Source of the DNA: Burkholderiales bacterium
GTDB lineage: Bacteria; Pseudomonadota; Gammaproteobacteria; Burkholderiales; Casimicrobiaceae
Assembly (NCBI GenBank): GCA_016790165.1
Contig: JAEUPL010000009.1
Span: 1 to 64,000, forward strand
DNA length: 64,000 nucleotides
Direction of reading: 5' to 3'
The position numbers and the translations under genes were made by a program. Of this stretch, positions 58,193 through 64,000 are shown one piece after another. The notes beneath the pieces were generated by a model, which was not told the DNA's origin, ran no database searches, and saw only the letters and a list, made by a program, of their open reading frames with translations. The stretch's first letter is position 1. Every line of letters begins with the position of its first letter.

Positions 58193-60871
58193 ATGTCCGA
58201 GATCAGCCGCACTGCACTGTTTGGAAAACTCAATCCGCTGCTCTACAAGGCAATTGAGGGGGCCACGGTTTTCTGCAAACTCCGTGGCAATCCCTACGTC
58301 GAACTCGTGCACTGGCTGCACCAGATCCTCTCCAACAACGACAGTGACCTGCACCGCATCGTTCGCCACTTCCAGGTCGACGCGTCGAAGTTGGCTGCCG
58401 ACCTGACCAAAGCGCTGGATCGACTGCCGCGCGGCGCGACGGCCATCTCCGACCTGTCGGAGCACATCGAGATGGCGGTGGAGCGCGCCTGGGTCTACGG
58501 CACACTCAAGTACGGCGACGCGCAGGTGCGCAGCGGCTACATCATGGTTGGGCTGGTGAAGACCATGGGGCTGCGCAACCTCCTGTACGGTATTTCGAAG
58601 GAGTTCGAAAAGCTTGGCATTGATGCGCTGTCCGACAAGCTACCCGACATCACCAAGGGTTCGCCGGAAGACGCGCTGGCGGCGAGCGATGGCACCGGCA
58701 TCGGCGGCGAGCCGGGGGAGGCGAGCGGTGCGATGGCGCCGGCGCAGATGGGCAAGCAGGAGGCGTTGAAGAAGTACGCTGTCGATTTGACCGAGAAGGC
58801 CAGGAAGGGCGAGATTGATCCGGTAACTGGTCGCGATGAGGAGATTCGTCAGATTGTCGACATCCTCATGCGGCGTCGCCAGAACAACCCGATCCTCACT
58901 GGCGAAGCGGGGGTAGGCAAGACTGCTGTGGTGGAAGGCTTCGCGCTTCGATTGGCCAAGGGCGACGTGCCGCCACAACTCAAAGAGGTGTCGCTGTTGA
59001 CCCTCGATATCGGCCTGCTGCAGGCCGGCGCCAGCATGAAGGGTGAGTTCGAGCAGCGGCTGCGCCAGGTGATCGACGAAGTGCAGGCCAGCCCGAAGCC
59101 GATCATCCTGTTTGTGGACGAAGTGCACACGCTGGTGGGTGCAGGCGGCGCGGCCGGCACGGGTGACGCGGCCAACCTGCTGAAACCGGCGCTCGCCCGC
59201 GGGACCCTGCGCACGATCGGCGCAACGACTTGGGCCGAATACAAGAAGTACATCGAAAAAGATCCCGCCCTGACGCGCCGCTTTCAGGTTGTGCAGGTGC
59301 CGGAGCCGGATGAGCCGAAAGCCATTGCGATGTTGCGTGGCGTCGCGACCGTGCTTGAGAAGCATCACAAAGTGCTGCTGCTCGACGAAGCGATTGCAGC
59401 TGCGGTGACCCTGTCGCATCGCTACATCCCGGCCCGCCAGTTGCCCGACAAGGCGGTCAGCCTGCTCGACACCAGTTGTGCGCGTGTGGCCGTGAGCCAG
59501 CACGCCACACCGCCCGAGGTTGAAGATACCCAGCGTCGCATCGAGATGCTCGACGTCGAGTTGGGCATCATCGAGCGCGAGGCGGCGGTGGGCATTGATG
59601 TCGGACCGCGACGCGCCGATGCGCAAGCTCAGCGGGACGCCGAGGCAGCGAAGCTGGTGACGCTGGAAGCGCGCTGGAAAGAGGAAAAATCACTCGTCGA
59701 TACGATCCTCGACCTCCGCGGCAAGTTGCGCGGCTCCGGCGACGGCAAGGTTGACACGGCCGTGCCGCTCGGTGACGACGCCCGTGCCGCGATGCTTAAA
59801 GAGCTTGGGGAACTGCAAGGGAAGCTGACAGCCATGCAGGGCGACGCGCCACTGATCCTGCCGGCTGTCGATGCGCAGGCGGTTGCCTCGGTCGTCGCCG
59901 ACTGGACTGGCATCCCGGTGGGGCGCATGGTCAAGAACGAAGTCGAGGCGATCCTGAAGATTGCCGACACCCTGAACCAGCGCGTGATCGGCCAGCGTCA
60001 CGGCCTCGACATGATCGCCAAGCGCATCCAGACCAGCCGCGCCAAGCTTGACAATCCGAACAAGCCCATCGGTGTGTTCATGCTGGTCGGTCCGTCCGGC
60101 GTCGGCAAGACCGAGACGGCGTTGACGCTCGCCGAGCAACTGTATGGCGGTGAGCAAAACATGATCACCATCAACATGAGCGAGTTCCAGGAGGCGCACA
60201 CGGTCTCCACGCTCAAGGGCGCGCCCCCGGGTTATGTCGGCTACGGCGAAGGCGGCGTGTTGACCGAGGCGGTCCGCCGCAAGCCGTACAGCGTGGTTCT
60301 GCTCGACGAGGTCGAGAAGGCGCACAGCGACGTGCATGAAATCTTCTTCCAGGTGTTCGACAAGGGCATCATGGAAGACGGCGAGGGGCGCCTGATCGAT
60401 TTCAAGAACACCGTGATCATCCTGACCAGCAACGTGGGCAGTGACCTGATCATGAGCATGACGCGCGACCCGGAGCTGATGCCGGAGCCTGACGCCATCG
60501 CCAAGGCGTTGCGTGAACCGCTGTTGAAAGTGTTCCCCGCCGCGCTGCTTGGCCGCATTCAGGTGGTGCCGTACTTCCCGCTGTCGGATGAAATGCTCGG
60601 CAACATCATTCGCCTGCAGCTCAATCGCATCAAAAAGCGTGTCGCCGAAAATCACAAGGCGGAGTTCAGCTACAGCGACGATGTGGTCAAACTCATTGGT
60701 TCGCGCTGCACCGAGATCGAAAGCGGTGGGCGCATGATCGACGCCATTCTGACCAACACCATTCTGCCCAGGCTGTCCGAGGAGTACCTGCGCCGGACGA
60801 TTGACGGCAGGGAGCTGCAGAAGATTTCCATCGGCGTGAAGGATGGTGATTTCGACTACATGTTCGATTAA
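58193..60871 (+). CDS. clpV: T6SS AAA+ ATPase ClpV (TssH)
   Basis: 892 residues. N-terminal ClpN domain (MSEISRTALFGKLNPLLYKAIEGATVFCKLRGNPYVELVHWL) with the ClpV-specific first helices. AAA1 with Walker A GEAGVGKT and Walker B ILFVDEVHTL, a middle coiled-coil domain (about 410-530), AAA2 with GPSGVGKTET and VVLLDEVEKAH. Extracts TssC from contracted sheaths for reuse. ATG 58193 follows AAAGGGGAAG. The stop codon's last base is the first base of repeat copy C. Confidence 0.95.
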   Translation: MSEISRTALFGKLNPLLYKAIEGATVFCKLRGNPYVELVHWLHQILSNNDSDLHRIVRHFQVDASKLAADLTKALDRLPRGATAISDLSEHIEMAVERAWVYGTLKYGDAQVRSGYIMVGLVKTMGLRNLLYGISKEFEKLGIDALSDKLPDITKGSPEDALAASDGTGIGGEPGEASGAMAPAQMGKQEALKKYAVDLTEKARKGEIDPVTGRDEEIRQIVDILMRRRQNNPILTGEAGVGKTAVVEGFALRLAKGDVPPQLKEVSLLTLDIGLLQAGASMKGEFEQRLRQVIDEVQASPKPIILFVDEVHTLVGAGGAAGTGDAANLLKPALARGTLRTIGATTWAEYKKYIEKDPALTRRFQVVQVPEPDEPKAIAMLRGVATVLEKHHKVLLLDEAIAAAVTLSHRYIPARQLPDKAVSLLDTSCARVAVSQHATPPEVEDTQRRIEMLDVELGIIEREAAVGIDVGPRRADAQAQRDAEAAKLVTLEARWKEEKSLVDTILDLRGKLRGSGDGKVDTAVPLGDDARAAMLKELGELQGKLTAMQGDAPLILPAVDAQAVASVVADWTGIPVGRMVKNEVEAILKIADTLNQRVIGQRHGLDMIAKRIQTSRAKLDNPNKPIGVFMLVGPSGVGKTETALTLAEQLYGGEQNMITINMSEFQEAHTVSTLKGAPPGYVGYGEGGVLTEAVRRKPYSVVLLDEVEKAHSDVHEIFFQVFDKGIMEDGEGRLIDFKNTVIILTSNVGSDLIMSMTRDPELMPEPDAIAKALREPLLKVFPAALLGRIQVVPYFPLSDEMLGNIIRLQLNRIKKRVAENHKAEFSYSDDVVKLIGSRCTEIESGGRMIDAILTNTILPRLSEEYLRRTIDGRELQKISIGVKDGDFDYMFD

Positions 60872-60990
60872 CAGCTTTTTTGAGATAGCGACAGCCCGGT
60901 GCGGTTTTCGGTTTGAAAAAGCGGGTAGTCGAGTTGACGGATTATTGTGCTGCAAGCTCCGTCTGGTAGTCGATCCGGCGAATAAGCTGT
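60871..60990 (+). repeat. 120-bp near-palindromic intergenic repeat, copy C
   Basis: Begins ACAGCTTTTT, ends AATAAGCTGT (reverse complement ACAGCTTATT). CGAC is at 19-22 from both ends and TAGTCGAG at 56-63. It abuts the clpV stop codon and precedes the patatin gene by 96 bp. The rest of that gap holds only a GC-rich stem-like patch near 61020-61050. Confidence 0.7.
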
Positions 60991-61086
60991 CACTGCTAGT
61001 CTGCCAGCGCGACAGGCGGTCGACCCCGCCGTGACGGGGGGCGCCGTCGGTGGCGCACAGCGGGTCGCGACTGATAATTCGCGCAA

Positions 61087-62292
61087 ATGGCACTTGGAAC
61101 AATCATCAGATCCACCCTGAGCGTAGCGCCCGACAGCAAGCGAGCCCTGGTGCTCATGGGCGGCGGCGCTCGCACGGCGTATCAGGTGGGTGTGTTGCGC
61201 GCGTTGGCGGCGTTGATCGCGCAAACCCGGGCCACCGAATCCGGTACGTTTCCGTTTCAGGTGCTGGTCGGCACTTCAGCCGGTGCGATTAACGCAGCGT
61301 CTCTTGCCGGGTATGCTGAACTGGGTTGCGAGGCCTTCGCGGAACTCGCGCGATTTTGGGAAATCGTCCGTTCCGCCGACGTTTACCAACTCAACCCGAC
61401 GTCGGCGAACGCGTGGCTGGGCGGCGCGAACAAGTATTTTGCGGCGCTGAACCTCACGCGGGGCGCTCTGGCGCACGGCGCCATTCTGGACAATTCTCCG
61501 CTGACATCTACGCTACGCAAGGTGGTGTCGTTCGAAGGCATTGACCGGGCATTGGCTAGCAATGTACTTTCCAGCGTCGCAGTGACCGCGTCAAGTTACT
61601 CCAGCGGCGTGCACTGGACGTTTTGTCACGCCGACGACGATTCGCGCACTGAGCCGTGGTACCGGCCGGGCCGGCGGGCGGAGTTCCAGCCGATCACGGT
61701 CGATCACCTGATGGCATCGAGTGCCATTCCCGTGGTGTTCCCGGCAACCGCGCTCCCGGTCGATGGGCAACTGGAGTTCTTCGGTGACGGGTCGATGCGG
61801 CAGATTTCACCCCTGTCGCCCGCGATGCATCTTGGCGCGCACCGCATCATGGTGATCGGCGTTGGTCAGCCCAAACGTTCTGGTTTGGGACACGATGCGC
61901 CGATGCCGTCACGTCCGGGGCTCAGCGCTGTAGCGTCGCATGCCATGGCGAGCGTGTTTCACGATACGCTGCAGGCGGATGTCGAGCAGGCACAGCGAGT
62001 GACCGAGACGCTCAAGCGCTTGCCGCCGGAGCTGGCCGCCGTGTTGCCGTACCGGCCGGTGCAGGTGTTTGCGATGCAACCCTCGAAGTCACTCGATGCG
62101 CTGGCGTTGGAGCACGTGAGCGAGATGCCGGCCACGACACGACGCGCGTTGGGTGGGTTGATCAGCGAGGCGGGTGGCGCGTCACTCGCCAGCTACCTGC
62201 TGTTTGAGCCCGGCTTCATTTCAGCGCTGATGCAACTCGGACAGCGCGATGCCTACGCGCGCGCGTCCGAAATTCTCGAGTTCATGGCTTGA
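61087..62292 (+). CDS. patatin-like phospholipase family protein
   Basis: 401 residues. Oxyanion loop GGGARTAYQVGVLRAL, nucleophile Ser64 in VGTSAG, and catalytic Asp234 in FGDGS. Ser-Asp dyad serine hydrolase acting on lipid esters. No signal peptide, lipobox or PAAR/VgrG-type delivery domain, and length near that of cytosolic patatin-like proteins. Lying between clpV and a T6SS-type kinase it might be an effector, but no immunity gene is adjacent on its downstream side, so a housekeeping role is as likely. Confidence 0.85.
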   Translation: MALGTIIRSTLSVAPDSKRALVLMGGGARTAYQVGVLRALAALIAQTRATESGTFPFQVLVGTSAGAINAASLAGYAELGCEAFAELARFWEIVRSADVYQLNPTSANAWLGGANKYFAALNLTRGALAHGAILDNSPLTSTLRKVVSFEGIDRALASNVLSSVAVTASSYSSGVHWTFCHADDDSRTEPWYRPGRRAEFQPITVDHLMASSAIPVVFPATALPVDGQLEFFGDGSMRQISPLSPAMHLGAHRIMVIGVGQPKRSGLGHDAPMPSRPGLSAVASHAMASVFHDTLQADVEQAQRVTETLKRLPPELAAVLPYRPVQVFAMQPSKSLDALALEHVSEMPATTRRALGGLISEAGGASLASYLLFEPGFISALMQLGQRDAYARASEILEFMA

Positions 62293-62315
62293 TCGCCTGT
62301 CCGCCGCCCGGACGC

Positions 62316-64000
62316 CTAGTAGTTGCTCGAAGGCGCCGACGACTGCGTCGCGCCACCACCACGCACCGCCTTGAACGCACGGTCGTATGCGGCACGTGTG
62401 TGCGGGTGAGTGCGTTCGGCTTCATCGACGTTGTAGCTGCGATCCGCCCGCAGCGCTGCGGCATACATGCGTTCGCAGTTGATCTCGTCACCCGCCTGAC
62501 AGTAGCTCACGGCCATGTTGTTATACGCCGTTGCCCTAGAGCGTGGTTGCGCGGAGGGGAGGTTGACCAGTTCGGTCCACAGCTTGCGCGCCGTCAGTGA
62601 CTCGCCGTTGCGGTGTGCCGCGGCAGCCAAGGTGGCCAGTTCTTCGACAGAGCGCGCGCCGCCGCTGGGAGCCGGGGCGGCTTTAGTCTGTTTTTCAGCG
62701 GCAGCTTGCTTGGCCTTGGCTTGGGCGACGCGGTCGTCTTCTTCCTGCTTCAGGCGCCTTGCCCGCTCTTCCGCATCGGCGCGGGCCTTGGCGGCAGCGC
62801 GATCATCGGCGTCTTGCTTTGCCTTCGCCTTGGCGGCGGCCACGCGTTCGTCGTTTTCTGCCTTCGCCTTGGCCGCTTTTTCCTTTGCGTCAGCGTCGGC
62901 CTTGGCCTTGTCGCTCTTGTCCGCTACGCCCGCAACGGGCTTTTCAGGCGCCTTGGCCTTATTGTCCGCTTCGTGTTGCTTCTTCTCGGCAGCCGTTGCG
63001 TCGGCAGATGGCGTCGTCCCAGGCCTGTTTCCGCTTTGCGCTGGCACAGATGCTGAGGGCTGCTGCGCGGTGTTCGTGGCGGCCGGCGCGGGTTCCGACG
63101 CCGCCGATGGTGCGGGCGCGACGCTGCGACCCAGCATCAGGTAACCGCCGCCAGCCGCCACCACGGCGGCCGCGGCAATCGCGATCCACTTTGGACTCGA
63201 CTGGGAGCGCGTGTACTCCGCCGGCGGAGGGCCGAGCGCGGCGCCCGTCTTAGCTTGCGTGCCCGTCGCCGCAATCGTCGATGGCGCTTGGGTGGAGTCG
63301 GTGGTTTCCAGAACCGCTTCTGATGAGCCCGTGACCGGGGGCCCGCGCCACAACACCGTCGCCTCGTTGTCGGTCTCCCCCGATGTGCGAGCGAGTGTCT
63401 CCCTTGGCGATGATCGTGGTTGCGCTGGCGCAGGCTCCGGCGGGGGTTGGAGTGTCGTTAGCGGTGAGACAGTCTTGGGTGGCTCGCTACGAGGCGGGCT
63501 CGCGGGCTCGACCAGTCGCGTCGACGCGTCGGTGGCTGTGGGCCGCGTGACGGGTGGTGCGCTCGGCGTCCATTGCAGGCCCGCGCGAAGCTCCGCGATC
63601 GACTGAAAGCGATTCTCCGGTTTGACCGCGAGCGCCTTGATGACCGTCTCGATGAGCGCCGGCGACACTTCGAGCTTGACTGAACTGGCCATGTTCGCCA
63701 GCGGATCGTTGATCATGCGGGCAATCGCCTGCGGAGGCGGTGCCCCCACCAGCAGGTAGTACAGCACCGCGCCAACGCCGTAGACGTCGGTCCACGGGCC
63801 TTGATCCATTGTGCCGTCGTCGACGTATTGCTCAATGGGGGCGTAGCCCGGTTTGAGCACGGTCGTCAGGGCCTGCGTCATGCCCCCGATCACCTGCCGC
63901 GCGGCGCCGAGGTCGAGCAGCACCGGCGCACCGGAGTCGCGCATGAGGATGTTGTCAGGCGACACATCGCGGTGAATGACGTTTTGCTCATGCAGCGAGG
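62316..64000 (-). CDS. Ser/Thr kinase fused to TolA-like helix and TssQ-like domain (C-terminal part; truncated by window edge)
   Basis: At least 560 residues; the N-lobe is beyond 64000. Visible are LHEQNVIHRDVSPDN (HRD at 63974-63966, Ser in place of the catalytic-loop Lys), LDLGAARQ (DLG for DFG), and the activation region TQALTTVLKPGYAPIEQY. Then a Pro/Thr-rich linker, a membrane helix (WIAIAAAAVVAAGGGYLML, about 63130-63190), a Lys/Ala/Asp/Glu-rich helix of about 100 residues like TolA, and a terminal domain RADRSYNVDEAERTHPHTR matching the TssQ signature RADPTFDLTPAERGHP. Convergent with the patatin gene. Translation frames confirm it is open to the edge. Confidence 0.85.
   Translation of the reverse strand, partial: SLHEQNVIHRDVSPDNILMRDSGAPVLLDLGAARQVIGGMTQALTTVLKPGYAPIEQYVDDGTMDQGPWTDVYGVGAVLYYLLVGAPPPQAIARMINDPLANMASSVKLEVSPALIETVIKALAVKPENRFQSIAELRAGLQWTPSAPPVTRPTATDASTRLVEPASPPRSEPPKTVSPLTTLQPPPEPAPAQPRSSPRETLARTSGETDNEATVLWRGPPVTGSSEAVLETTDSTQAPSTIAATGTQAKTGAALGPPPAEYTRSQSSPKWIAIAAAAVVAAGGGYLMLGRSVAPAPSAASEPAPAATNTAQQPSASVPAQSGNRPGTTPSADATAAEKKQHEADNKAKAPEKPVAGVADKSDKAKADADAKEKAAKAKAENDERVAAAKAKAKQDADDRAAAKARADAEERARRLKQEEDDRVAQAKAKQAAAEKQTKAAPAPSGGARSVEELATLAAAAHRNGESLTARKLWTELVNLPSAQPRSRATAYNNMAVSYCQAGDEINCERMYAAALRADRSYNVDEAERTHPHTRAAYDRAFKAVRGGGATQSSAPSSNY

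Noticed and set aside
59690-61102. Long open frame (470 codons) on the minus strand over clpV
   Set aside because: Shadow of clpV codon bias; low-complexity His/Leu/Arg composition and no ribosome binding site or motifs.

Overview
The window (about 62% G+C by eye, dense gene packing, pyrG-kdsA-eno-ftsB synteny, a Bug-type TctC receptor, GlnB, a TssQ/TagJ-containing type VI secretion locus) fits a betaproteobacterial chromosome, most likely Burkholderiales. No rRNA genes or CRISPR arrays were found.

Layout. 1-1440 is an accessory patch. Two minus-strand integron gene cassettes (an exported hypothetical and an HNH nuclease) are bounded by two attC sites, with a truncated IS3-type element at the left edge and no integrase in view. 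1719-7148 holds a FemAB-like acyltransferase, NAD synthetase and a TonB-dependent receptor. 7543-15321 is a tightly overlapping seven-gene operon for aerobic CoA-dependent degradation of 2-aminobenzoate (anthranilate): monooxygenase/reductase, SDR, MarR regulator, enoyl-CoA hydratase, acyl-CoA dehydrogenase, aryl-CoA ligase and RidA deaminase. glnB and mscL follow, then a branched-chain/aromatic-type ABC importer whose permease LivM and ATPase LivG are fused (16595-21406). 21677-26552 carries a Tat-exported dienelactone-hydrolase-like protein, a WYL regulator / solute-binding protein / inositol-phosphatase group, and a sterol-desaturase-like protein. 26856-31912 is the housekeeping block pyrG, kdsA, eno, ftsB and a SpoU methyltransferase. 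31904-35184 is a tctC/tctD/tctE-like tricarboxylate sensing set. 35213-40355 is the PEP synthase module (ppsR, a PHP phosphatase, a small XRE regulator, ppsA, a membrane protein), followed by tRNA-Ala(GGC) and tRNA-Glu(TTC).

40652-64000 is mostly a type VI secretion locus with a threonine-phosphorylation branch: exported MORN-repeat protein, two tandem membrane Ser/Thr kinases, TssQ lipoprotein, FHA protein TagH, PP2C phosphatase PppA, then tssA, tssB, tssC, hcp, tagJ, tssE, tssF, tssG and clpV. A patatin-like hydrolase and a third, edge-truncated kinase follow. The kinases, TagH and PppA form the expected phospho-switch; TssB/TssC are the sheath, Hcp the tube, TssE/F/G the baseplate and ClpV the recycling ATPase. 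tssJ, tssK, tssL, tssM and vgrG are not in the window.

The most unexpected signals are: (i) four dispersed 119-120 bp near-palindromic intergenic repeats with a shared end (ACANCTTWT, then CGAC at positions 19-22) and a central GTCGA core; (ii) a kinase fused through a TolA-like Lys/Ala helix to a TssQ-like domain; (iii) a repeated D-P-[FL]-A linker motif shared by TagH and one kinase; (iv) the integrase-less cassette array.
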